Source: an uncultured Bdellovibrionales bacterium (GTDB lineage: Bacteria; Bdellovibrionota; Bdellovibrionia; Bdellovibrionales; UBA1609). From it: a stretch of DNA of 12,420 nucleotides. Under the pieces are notes generated by a model that saw only the letters and a program-made list of their open reading frames with translations, ran no database searches and had not been told where the DNA came from. Shown here in pieces: positions 5,761-12,420 of this stretch. Position numbers and translations under genes: made by a program. The stretch is taken from NCBI GenBank assembly GCA_937980625.1, contig CALJPJ010000125.1, forward strand, positions 1 to 12,420, written 5' to 3'. Numbering within the stretch: position 1 is the stretch's first letter; each line of letters begins with the position of its first letter.

Positions 5761-7302
5761 TTAACTACTCAATTCGCCTTTAATTACTTTTTCATACTCC
5801 AAGACTTGGTTATTTTTTTTCTCGCCATGCCAGCTAAAAGAGTTTCCATTTAATTTAAAGCCCATTTTTTGCCAAAATTGACCTACATTATTAAACTCTG
5901 AAACTCCAAGGCGAATTTTATCACAGCCTAAAGCTCTTTTCATATAGTCTTCAGCAACTAAGTAGCAAGCCTTGCCTAAGCCTCTACCTTGATGACTATT
6001 TTTAAGTAAAAATAAACCAATATAACCATGCTTATCTTCAGGGTGATTTAGGTGTAACTCTAACACACCTATTTGCTCCCCTTCATAATTAATTATTAAA
6101 AATTCATTATAATAACTTTCAATGGTTTTATCTGGGCGATCTAATATAAATTTTTTGGCCAGCTCAATACTAGGCTGACACCCTTCTACTTTTTCAAAAT
6201 ACTCTGGAGAAGACTTAAAAATATCAAATATTTTATCAGCATTACTTTCACTACATAGAGTAAAATTGATATGGCCTTTTTGATGACTAACTTTAGCTGG
6301 ATGGGTTCCCATATTTTTCTGCGGAGCATCTAGCCAGTACCAGCCTTTAGCTAAATACTCTTTGTTACGTAAAGGATTTAAGGGGTAAATAATTTTTTCA
6401 TCTGGAAAGTCTTGAGTTTCACCAATACAAATATAATAAATATCTTCATTTGTTTCGTTAACAATTACATGGGCTAAACCGGTATTTGAAGGAAAGGCAG
6501 CAAAGTCTCCCTCCCCTAATTTTTTATCATAGCCATTTAACCAAACCGTGGGCTCACCTTTAATTACATAGACAAACTCTTCTTCATGAGTGTGAGCGTG
6601 AGGGAATGCACTTCGTTTACCAGGCTCTAAACACTCATAAGAAATACCTAAGGCTTTTAAACCTAATTTATCAGTTATACGAAACCCAGAGCTAAATGTT
6701 TCATTGTCCCCCGGGTAATTAAAAGACTCTTCTTTTTTAAAGTCAGGACAATAAAATATTCGATCTGACTTATCTATTGATAAACAATTGGTTTCAACAG
6801 GGCCAGGCTCACCATTATGGGGACCGAGCCTATGCTTAGGGAAATCATCCCACCAAATGGCACAGTCTTCTTTTAGCTCAGGGTTTATTGGAAAGGCACA
6901 TAAGTTATCATTTTTAGATCTCTCACCGGCAACAAGGAGATGAACATCTTGGCTTGAGTTATTAATAAAGCAATGAGCTTCACCAGTTCCTGCCGGAAAA
7001 CCAACAGCATGACCAGAGCTCAAGTGACTAATAAAACCGTTAAGCCATAAATCAATGTTTCCTTTTAAAACAAAAACAAACTCTTCTTCTAAACTTTCGG
7101 CATGGGGTAAGGAGCTTCTAAAACCTGGTGGAATAATATGATGGTGTACAGCTACTCGATCAAAACCCACATTACGCCCCATATCAGAGCCAATAACCTT
7201 AACCATTTCATCATCAATTTTAATCGTATCATCATTTTTTTGATAAAAAGAATAATGATTTACATATTTATCAAACTCTGCATTCCAATTACTCATAGCC
7301 AT
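5761..7302 (-). CDS. Bicupin fused to a GNAT acetyltransferase
   Basis: 513 aa in three parts. Cupin 1 (about 45-125) has PHAESLEEEFVFVLKG and GFPAGTGEAHCFINN; the usual second His is Glu69, leaving His67, a Glu of 72-74 and His110. Cupin 2 (about 215-295) has PHAHTHEEEFVYVIKG and AFPSNTGLAHVIVN, a full metal set of His235, His237, a Glu of 240-242 and His278. Each cupin is followed by a similar tail (FPINPELKE, YPLNPLRNKE), so the halves look duplicated. Residues about 343-510 are a GNAT domain with acetyl-CoA loop HQGRGLGKACY (438-448) and VSEFNNVGQFWQKMGF. The enzyme may process and acetylate one small metabolite, but the substrate is unknown. It starts 14 nt after the beta-barrel stop codon, so it is probably co-transcribed. 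ATG 7302 or ATG 7296 are both possible starts; neither has a strong Shine-Dalgarno. Confidence 0.85.
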   Translation of the reverse strand: MAMSNWNAEFDKYVNHYSFYQKNDDTIKIDDEMVKVIGSDMGRNVGFDRVAVHHHIIPPGFRSSLPHAESLEEEFVFVLKGNIDLWLNGFISHLSSGHAVGFPAGTGEAHCFINNSSQDVHLLVAGERSKNDNLCAFPINPELKEDCAIWWDDFPKHRLGPHNGEPGPVETNCLSIDKSDRIFYCPDFKKEESFNYPGDNETFSSGFRITDKLGLKALGISYECLEPGKRSAFPHAHTHEEEFVYVIKGEPTVWLNGYDKKLGEGDFAAFPSNTGLAHVIVNETNEDIYYICIGETQDFPDEKIIYPLNPLRNKEYLAKGWYWLDAPQKNMGTHPAKVSHQKGHINFTLCSESNADKIFDIFKSSPEYFEKVEGCQPSIELAKKFILDRPDKTIESYYNEFLIINYEGEQIGVLELHLNHPEDKHGYIGLFLLKNSHQGRGLGKACYLVAEDYMKRALGCDKIRLGVSEFNNVGQFWQKMGFKLNGNSFSWHGEKKNNQVLEYEKVIKGELSS

Positions 7303-7316
7303 AATTCTTAAAAAGG

Positions 7317-8402
7317 TTAAAATTTATAAACTCCACCAATGGTGATAGCTTGTTCTGTCGATTTAAAATCTGTCGATAAAGGGTTATCATATTCAAATTT
7401 TGTTGTTTCATTCTCTAAAGCTAAATAAAACTCCATTAAGCTTGTTCGGTAGCCAGCTTGTAATGAAATATTTGTTTCCACAGCCTTAAAGTCATCACTA
7501 ATTTTATTTAAAGAGGCCGTAAATTCAGGTCCAAAGTAAAAGTCATTTACACTAACATCTACACCAGCATTAAAAGTGTATTTTTTAATGTCTTTTCCAG
7601 TACTTGTGGCACGAGCAAACAAAAGTCCGCCATAAGTTTGAAAAATATTTTTATTGTAAAGTCCCTGCAGCGATAGAAATAAAAATTTAGTCGAGCCTAA
7701 AAATTCATTTGTAATATTAAACTCGTAAGCTGCATCAGGACTATCTAAGTCACCAAAAACTTGCCCCATACCAATATTTACAGTTTGTGATTTTTGATCA
7801 TCTTTTTGAGTTCCAAAATCATCTTTATCTTCTCTTTTAGTATCATTATGCTTAAAACCCAATCCATAAAAAATATTATTGGGCATTTTATAACTCATTC
7901 CTAACACAGCTCCTATACTTTTTACTTCATTTGTGCTTTTACCAAAGAAAGAATCTTCTTCTAAAGATTCATCTTTACTATAAATTAGCCCCCCACTCAT
8001 CACTATAGGGAGTGTAGCAAATTTGTAACCCAATTGAGATTCAAATTCTAAAGTGTCATTTTCGTTTTTTTCACCAGATGGTAAATCGTCCTGTTCACGT
8101 CCAGTATTTTCTGCTTGTATTTCTAAATTGAATTGCTCATTAATCCTGTAGTACCCATGAAGAACTGAGGCAAAAGCATCATATTTATTATCTTGAAAAC
8201 CCGATCCTTCGGGCTTGTCCTCTCTATCTACTTTTTTATAGTTTATGCCCACTTCATTTCTGCTACTCCAACCAACAGACGAAAAAATATTAGATGTGCG
8301 CCTATTTTTATAATAATTAGGAATATGAAAGTTATTAGCCACTGCTGTATCAAAAATAAAAACTGATAAAATAATTGTAGCTAGCTTAATTGTTGTTTTC
8401 AT
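7317..8402 (-). CDS. Outer-membrane beta-barrel protein, function unknown
   Basis: 361 aa. MKTTIKLATIILSVFIFDTA then VA is a signal peptide with likely cleavage at AVA before NNF (about residue 23). The mature chain has alternating-residue amphipathic strands throughout (FNLEIQAENTG, YKFATLPIVMSGGLIYS, IFYGLGFKHNDTK, FLFLSLQGLYNK). It ends in GGVYKF, a C-terminal Phe typical of proteins assembled by the BAM complex. Repeated polar, Asp/Lys/Glu-rich loops fit a barrel of roughly 14-18 strands (estimate by eye). There is no porin or TonB plug motif, so it may be a structural or small-solute barrel. The start at 8402 is preferred over ATG 8417 because GAGGT sits about 9 nt before it and the signal peptide begins there. 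The bicupin-GNAT gene follows directly. Confidence 0.82.
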   Translation of the reverse strand: MKTTIKLATIILSVFIFDTAVANNFHIPNYYKNRRTSNIFSSVGWSSRNEVGINYKKVDREDKPEGSGFQDNKYDAFASVLHGYYRINEQFNLEIQAENTGREQDDLPSGEKNENDTLEFESQLGYKFATLPIVMSGGLIYSKDESLEEDSFFGKSTNEVKSIGAVLGMSYKMPNNIFYGLGFKHNDTKREDKDDFGTQKDDQKSQTVNIGMGQVFGDLDSPDAAYEFNITNEFLGSTKFLFLSLQGLYNKNIFQTYGGLLFARATSTGKDIKKYTFNAGVDVSVNDFYFGPEFTASLNKISDDFKAVETNISLQAGYRTSLMEFYLALENETTKFEYDNPLSTDFKSTEQAITIGGVYKF

Positions 8403-8430
8403 GTCGTTGTACCTCATGTTTAATTTTTAG

Positions 8431-8456
8431 ATTATAACTTGTAGCCATTCAGTAAA
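8431..8456 (-). promoter_or_regulatory. Candidate promoter of the beta-barrel / cupin-GNAT operon
   Basis: Minus-strand TATAAT (8436-8431) is a perfect -10, placing the transcript start near 8424, about 22 nt before the ATG at 8402. The -35 is weak (T-rich, near 8454-8459). A second, overlapping option is TTGACC (8479-8474) with TTTACT (8456-8451) at a 17-nt spacing. Either would drive both genes. Confidence 0.4.
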
Positions 8457-8585
8457 AAAATACTAAATAAGCTGGTCAATTATTAATAAATCATGTGTTT
8501 ATTTATACTTCAAGAAACCCTAATACAATCAAAAATTCTATTTTTTTAACATCAAAGTAGTGCTCAACAATTAAGCTTTGCACTA

Positions 8586-8615
8586 TTGACTTTAGTTCTG
8601 GTTTAATCAGATAAA
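8586..8615 (+). promoter_or_regulatory. Candidate sigma70-type promoter of the chemotaxis operon
   Basis: TTGACT (8586-8591, 5 of 6) and GATAAA (8610-8615, 4 of 6) are spaced by 18 nt. A start near 8622 would give cheY a leader of about 113 nt. Confidence 0.4.
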
Positions 8616-8734
8616 ACTCCTGCCTACATATCCATAGCTAGATTTTAGTCAAGAATATGAAACCTCAAATGCTAAACCTTTAAAATTTATTAAGAAAACT
8701 AATTTTAAACCCGATATTTAAAATGGAGGCACTT

Positions 8735-9157
8735 ATGACTAAAATTTCTGATTTAAGGTTTTTAATTACTGATGACATGGCAACAATCCGCATGATGGTA
8801 CAAAATATTCTCAAGGAGTTTAAAGTTAAGACTATCATAAAACATGATGATGCTTTTTACGCTTGGGAGTACTTAAAAGAAGTTGAATCGGCACCAGAGC
8901 TAAGGCCACAGTTTATAGTTTCAGATTGGAATATGCCCAAAATGAAAGGTGTGGAGTTATTAAAAAACTGCCGAAATCACCCAGTATATAAAGATATACC
9001 ATTTTTGATGCTCACAGCTGAAACTGATATAAATATTGTTCAAGAAGTTATCAAAGCTGGTGTAGACGCTTATGTTTTGAAACCTTTTACACCAAAAGAT
9101 TTTAAACTAAAGCTAGCTCAAGTTTTTAAACGTAAGGTCTTAGATAATGCCGCATGA
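8735..9157 (+). CDS. cheY: CheY-like single-domain response regulator
   Basis: 140 aa receiver domain with no output domain. The acidic pair is Asp13/Asp14 (FLITDD), the phosphoacceptor is Asp64 in VSDWNMPKMKG (very close to E. coli CheY), Thr94 sits in MLTAE, and Lys116 in YVLKPF follows Tyr113. All the residues needed for phosphorylation and the switch are present. It should be phosphorylated by the adjacent CheA and act on the flagellar motor or another motility target. It is slightly longer than E. coli CheY (129 aa) because of an extra stretch around residues 50-58. The start at 8735 is chosen because GGAGG ends 5 nt before it; an ATG at 8723 would swallow that site. The 3' end overlaps the cheA start by 11 nt. 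A CheA-linked regulator other than the motor CheY cannot be excluded. Confidence 0.92.
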   Translation: MTKISDLRFLITDDMATIRMMVQNILKEFKVKTIIKHDDAFYAWEYLKEVESAPELRPQFIVSDWNMPKMKGVELLKNCRNHPVYKDIPFLMLTAETDINIVQEVIKAGVDAYVLKPFTPKDFKLKLAQVFKRKVLDNAA

Positions 9158-10760
9158 GTCATTACTCGATGTTTTCAGAGATGAGGCAAAAGATTTACTA
9201 AGTCGTTCTGAAGAAATTTTTATTAAGATTAATAGCTCAGATAACCTCATTAATGAGCTTGATGAGAGTTGTCGGATTTTTCATAATATTAAAGGCTCAG
9301 CAAAAACAATTGGCTTAGATAATGTATCAACTTTTTCTCATTTATTTGAAGAGCTTTTAATAAAACTAAAAAATAAAGAAATTGAAATAAATAGTGAAAT
9401 AGCTGACTGTTTATTGTCATCTAATGATCTAATATTACAAGCCATACATGGTAACGAACATGTCAAAGAGCTTAACAAAACTGCAGCGCAAATTAACCAG
9501 CTCATCGGTATTACTGATGCCGATGAGCTGTTTGAAGATACTTCTAGCCAAGAAAATACCACTAGTACCAACACACAAAAACTTAATAATCTTGAAGCTG
9601 ACTCAATTCTTAAAGTGCCCTTATCTAGGGTTGACAATATTATGAATTTACTCAACGAGCTTCGAATTTTAACTTCACAGTATAGCGTTAGCAAAGATTT
9701 AAACCCTCGAGAAAAAGAAAGCTCTATGAGGAATATTAACAAACTAATCACCCAACTTCACAACAATGCTATAAACCTAAGGCTGCTTTCAGCTAACCCA
9801 CTCCTATTAAGAATGGAAAGAGTTTTCAACGAATCACTCAAAGCCACAGGAAAATCAGCAAAGTTTATTTCAATGGGCGGAGAAAATGAAGTTGATAAAT
9901 CTATTCTTGATGGCCTTATTGATCCTTTAACTCATATGATACGTAATGCCGTTGACCATGGTTTAGAAGACGATGAGTCTGACCGAATTCTAATGGGAAA
10001 GATGGACGAAGCTGAAGTTCACCTCAAATTAAAAAAACAAGCAAATAGTTTTATTATTGAGATCTCAGATAATGGAAAAGGTATTGATGCCGAGTCTATA
10101 TACCTAAAAGCTATAGAAAAAGACTTAATTGAATCCAATGCTCATTTAACTGATCAAGATAAGTTGCAACTAATTTTCAAACCAGGATTTTCAACTAAAG
10201 AGCAAGTGACTGATATATCAGGGCGTGGTGTTGGTATGGATGTGGTCCAAAGTTTACTAAAAAAACTAAATGGCAAGTGCACTATAAACTCTATAGTTGG
10301 AGAAGGTACAACATTTACTATTGAAATACCAATGAATTTAAGCCTCGTTAAAGGAACCATTGTAAATTCAAAAAAACGCAAATACGCAATAATAAACTCT
10401 GAAATTGATGAAGCACAGTCAATAAAAACTAGTCATATAGTTAAAGTTGCAAATAATAAAACCTTATTAAAGCGTGGTGATGATTCAATATCAATTATAC
10501 CTATCGACTTTATTGAAGGTGAAGACTCAAATACAGTTTTTGATAAAAAAGTTGCACTCATAGCAACATATAATAATAAAAAATATGCTTTGTGCTTTGA
10601 TAATCTACTCGGTCAAGAAAGTATTCTTGTAAAACCCTTAGTAGATAATATTTCTACAATTGAATTAATTTCTGGTACGACAATACTACCTAACGGAGAT
10701 GTAACCACAGTTATTGACCCACAAAAAATTATTGAAAAATATATTGAGGCCTCTGCATGA
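9147..10760 (+). CDS. cheA: Chemotaxis histidine kinase CheA without a P2 domain
   Basis: 537 aa, against about 650 in E. coli. P1 (HPt) covers 1-120, with phospho-His46 in IFHNIKGSAKTIGL. Residues about 121-150 are only a Ser/Thr/Asn-rich linker, so the CheY-binding P2 domain is absent. P3 dimerisation covers about 152-212. P4 ATPase covers about 215-393, with N-box HMIRNAVDHGLE (263-274), DNGKGID (308-314), GRGVGMDVV (359-367) and GEGTTFTIEIP. P5, the CheW-like domain, covers about 394-537. CheA autophosphorylates at P4 and passes phosphate from P1 to CheY, under receptor and CheW control. The start at 9147 overlaps cheY by 11 nt, with AAGG about 10 nt upstream. The stop overlaps the cheW start (ATGA). 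All catalytic boxes look intact. Confidence 0.95.
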   Translation: MPHESLLDVFRDEAKDLLSRSEEIFIKINSSDNLINELDESCRIFHNIKGSAKTIGLDNVSTFSHLFEELLIKLKNKEIEINSEIADCLLSSNDLILQAIHGNEHVKELNKTAAQINQLIGITDADELFEDTSSQENTTSTNTQKLNNLEADSILKVPLSRVDNIMNLLNELRILTSQYSVSKDLNPREKESSMRNINKLITQLHNNAINLRLLSANPLLLRMERVFNESLKATGKSAKFISMGGENEVDKSILDGLIDPLTHMIRNAVDHGLEDDESDRILMGKMDEAEVHLKLKKQANSFIIEISDNGKGIDAESIYLKAIEKDLIESNAHLTDQDKLQLIFKPGFSTKEQVTDISGRGVGMDVVQSLLKKLNGKCTINSIVGEGTTFTIEIPMNLSLVKGTIVNSKKRKYAIINSEIDEAQSIKTSHIVKVANNKTLLKRGDDSISIIPIDFIEGEDSNTVFDKKVALIATYNNKKYALCFDNLLGQESILVKPLVDNISTIELISGTTILPNGDVTTVIDPQKIIEKYIEASA

Positions 10761-11203
10761 GTGAAAAACATTTAGTCTTTTATATAGATAATAATCACTT
10801 TTCATTTAATTTAAAATATTTAAGAGAAGTTGTTCATGATTTTGAAATTCAGAAAATGCCGCAACAGTCTGATTTCGTAAGTGGATTAGTAAATATTCGC
10901 GGTGAAGTCCTTGGTGTTTATGATTTAAACTATATTATTAAAAAAGTAAAAAATAATCCTGAAAAAAGGAAGAGCTGTATTGCTATCATTGAACACAACT
11001 CTGATAAATTTGGTGTTTTATTTGACAATCCAATTGGTGTAGAACTTTTAGAAGAAAAAAATTGGACGATACTTGGTGAAGAAGTCACATCACAGTATGA
11101 CGGTATTGTTACTTGCTTAAATCAAGATAATAAAAAATTAATTTTTAAAGTAAATATTGATAAATTAATTGAAAAGAAAAAACTTATTAAAAAGGCAGCT
11201 TAG
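10757..11203 (+). CDS. cheW: CheW coupling protein
   Basis: 148 aa, slightly shorter than E. coli CheW (167 aa). It is one CheW/SH3-like domain that links chemoreceptors to CheA in the cytoplasmic array. Characteristic segments are FVSGLVNIRGEVLGVYDL (family GxINLRGxxxPVxDL, residues about 40-57) and FGVLFDNPIGVELL (the GxxVDxVxEV block). The C-terminus ends in a Lys-rich tail (IEKKKLIKKAA). The start codon overlaps the cheA stop by 4 nt (ATGA), so the two are translationally coupled, fitting their role in one complex. The receptor gene follows 9 nt later. Confidence 0.94.
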   Translation: MSEKHLVFYIDNNHFSFNLKYLREVVHDFEIQKMPQQSDFVSGLVNIRGEVLGVYDLNYIIKKVKNNPEKRKSCIAIIEHNSDKFGVLFDNPIGVELLEEKNWTILGEEVTSQYDGIVTCLNQDNKKLIFKVNIDKLIEKKKLIKKAA

Positions 11204-11212
11204 GAGCTTTAT

Positions 11213-12420
11213 ATGGCCAAATCACTAAATCTTACTCATCGAATTATTTTATTGGTATCCATACCAATGTTAATTTTTACAGCCTTTGGCTTTTTTGGGT
11301 ACTGGCAACTAGAGCAAGTATCATCATATAGCGAAAAGATGTACAAACACCCATATGCTGTTGGACAAACTTTAAGAGAAATCGAAGTTGGTATATTAAA
11401 AATACAGTCCTTGTATAGTCAAAAAAACTCTATGTTAAGTGATGGTGAAATGAATGAGCTACGCCAACAAGTAAAAGAAATCAACAATAAAAATAAGATC
11501 TACTTTAAGCTACTTCATGAACGCTTTCTTGGTGATAAAAATAAAATTAGTAAGGCAGAAAGCTTATACATTTCATGGGTAAAAAAAGTTAGTTCAAATA
11601 AAACTGACGGACTGAGTGAAAAACTAAGTAAACTTAATAAGTCATTTCAATATTTAAAAGACTTTGCTGACAATAAGGGTGTTCAGTTTTACAAAAAAAC
11701 TCAACAAGAGAAATCTATCGCTCAAAAAGGAATGTTACTAATACTTTTTATTGCTTCATCTATTATTATCTTAATTTCATTCATTATAGGAAAATCTTTA
11801 AAAACTCAAATTTCAAATATTGCAGCAGATTTAGGTGGAAATTATAAAAACTTAGGGGAAGAAGCCACTAGCTTAACAAAAAATAGCAACTTGCTTTCAG
11901 ACACGGCTAATAAACAAGCTAGTTCTCTACATGAAACAGCTGCTTCCCTTGAAGAGCTTACAGCTATGGTAAAAAATAATGTTCAACAAGCTGAAAACTC
12001 AAAGGGGTTGTCTGACACAATGAAAATTACTATTAGTAAACTTTTTAATGAAATGGGTGATCTCAAAGGCTCTATGGATGAAATTAGAGAAAGTAATGAT
12101 GAGATTGAACATATGGTTGAAGTTATTGAACAAATTGGCGATAAAACAAAAGTTATTGATGAAATTGCATTTCAAACTAAAATTTTATCTTTAAATGCAT
12201 CCGTTGAAGCTGAAAGAGCTGGTGAATACGGTCGAGGCTTTTCAGTTGTAGCACAAGAAGTAAGTAACCTGGCCCATTTAAGTGCTCAAGCAGCTAATGA
12301 AATTGCACAGATTGTTAAGTCAAGTGTACGATCTGCTCAGTCAATTGCCAAAAATAACCAAGGAAAAGTCCTTAAAAGTGGCCAACTCGTTAAGTCCACA
12401 TCACAATCACTAGAAGCCAT
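11213..12420 (+). CDS. Methyl-accepting chemotaxis protein without HAMP, 3' end cut off
   Basis: 402 codons are visible and the gene continues past the right edge. A membrane segment at about 11-30, a mostly helical periplasmic stretch (31-173, probably a four-helix-bundle sensor) and a second membrane segment at about 174-193 give the usual receptor topology. No HAMP domain follows; the chain passes straight into the cytoplasmic coiled coil, whose early part contains SSLHETAASLEELTAMV, a likely methylation helix. The kinase-control tip is at about 316-348: DEIAFQTKILSLNASVEAER, then AGEYGRGFSVVAQEV. Against Tsr it has Lys for Asn in FQTN and Glu for the second Ala of EAAR, but it keeps the Glu and Arg of that motif. 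The ligand is unknown. AGGAG precedes the ATG and overlaps the cheW stop codon, so it belongs to the cheY-cheA-cheW operon. Confidence 0.93.
   Translation, partial: MAKSLNLTHRIILLVSIPMLIFTAFGFFGYWQLEQVSSYSEKMYKHPYAVGQTLREIEVGILKIQSLYSQKNSMLSDGEMNELRQQVKEINNKNKIYFKLLHERFLGDKNKISKAESLYISWVKKVSSNKTDGLSEKLSKLNKSFQYLKDFADNKGVQFYKKTQQEKSIAQKGMLLILFIASSIIILISFIIGKSLKTQISNIAADLGGNYKNLGEEATSLTKNSNLLSDTANKQASSLHETAASLEELTAMVKNNVQQAENSKGLSDTMKITISKLFNEMGDLKGSMDEIRESNDEIEHMVEVIEQIGDKTKVIDEIAFQTKILSLNASVEAERAGEYGRGFSVVAQEVSNLAHLSAQAANEIAQIVKSSVRSAQSIAKNNQGKVLKSGQLVKSTSQSLEA

Larger units (their letters stand above)
8403..8734. other. Divergent intergenic region between the beta-barrel and chemotaxis operons
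   Basis: 332 nt without a gene. It holds minus-strand promoter candidates near 8431-8479 and a plus-strand candidate at 8586-8615. A sigma28-like sequence, TAAG (8691-8694) then CCCGATAT (8710-8717), lies just before cheY. No strong hairpin or repeat was seen. Confidence 0.6.

Noticed and set aside
9448..9645. 65-codon plus-strand frame inside cheA
   Set aside because: It is a shifted frame within cheA without a ribosome binding site or recognisable domain.
9338..9751. Minus-strand 137-codon frame inside cheA
   Set aside because: It overlaps the conserved HPt and dimerisation coding region and its composition is what the antisense of a charged helical gene gives.
10154..10381. 75-codon minus-strand frame inside cheA
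   Set aside because: It covers the ATPase motifs of CheA on the other strand and has no independent support.

Overview
The window looks like chromosomal DNA from an AT-rich Gram-negative bacterium. Evidence for an outer membrane is a lipocalin-type lipoprotein with a lipobox and a beta-barrel protein ending in Phe. The hem gene order, the HemC-HemD-like fusion, the HAMP-less chemoreceptor with an FQTK-type tip and the CheA without a P2 domain would fit a low-GC predatory deltaproteobacterial lineage (Bdellovibrionota-like). That placement is inference from gene style only. No rRNA, tRNA, CRISPR array, phage gene or transposase gene was seen.

Layout. (1) 1-2511, minus strand: a tightly overlapping tetrapyrrole operon, hemA, then hemC fused to a HemD-like domain, then hemL (cut by the window edge). 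It carries glutamyl-tRNA toward uroporphyrinogen III by the C5 pathway, although the ALA dehydratase gene (hemB) is not here. HemA is strikingly short and has Phe where a conserved His is expected. (2) 2512-4395, plus strand: a lipocalin lipoprotein (blc-like) with a clear terminator, then a class II glutamine amidotransferase. (3) 4396-5721: a 131-bp near-perfect inverted repeat (42-bp arms), a consensus extended -10 promoter at its right edge, a small secreted charged helical protein, and a secreted protein of unknown function. (4) 5761-8402, minus strand: an outer-membrane beta-barrel followed 14 nt later by an unusual bicupin-GNAT fusion. (5) 8735-12420, plus strand: a chemotaxis operon, cheY-cheA-cheW-mcp, running off the right edge.

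The chemotaxis genes form one compact phosphorelay: the receptor and CheW control CheA, which phosphorylates the adjacent CheY-like regulator. CheA lacks the usual CheY-docking P2 domain and the receptor lacks HAMP, so the module is streamlined at both ends. The beta-barrel and cupin-GNAT pair is the least understood co-transcribed unit. I do not see a clear new defence or mobile system. The strongest oddities are the truncated HemA, the inverted-repeat element with a promoter at its edge, and the bicupin-GNAT fusion.
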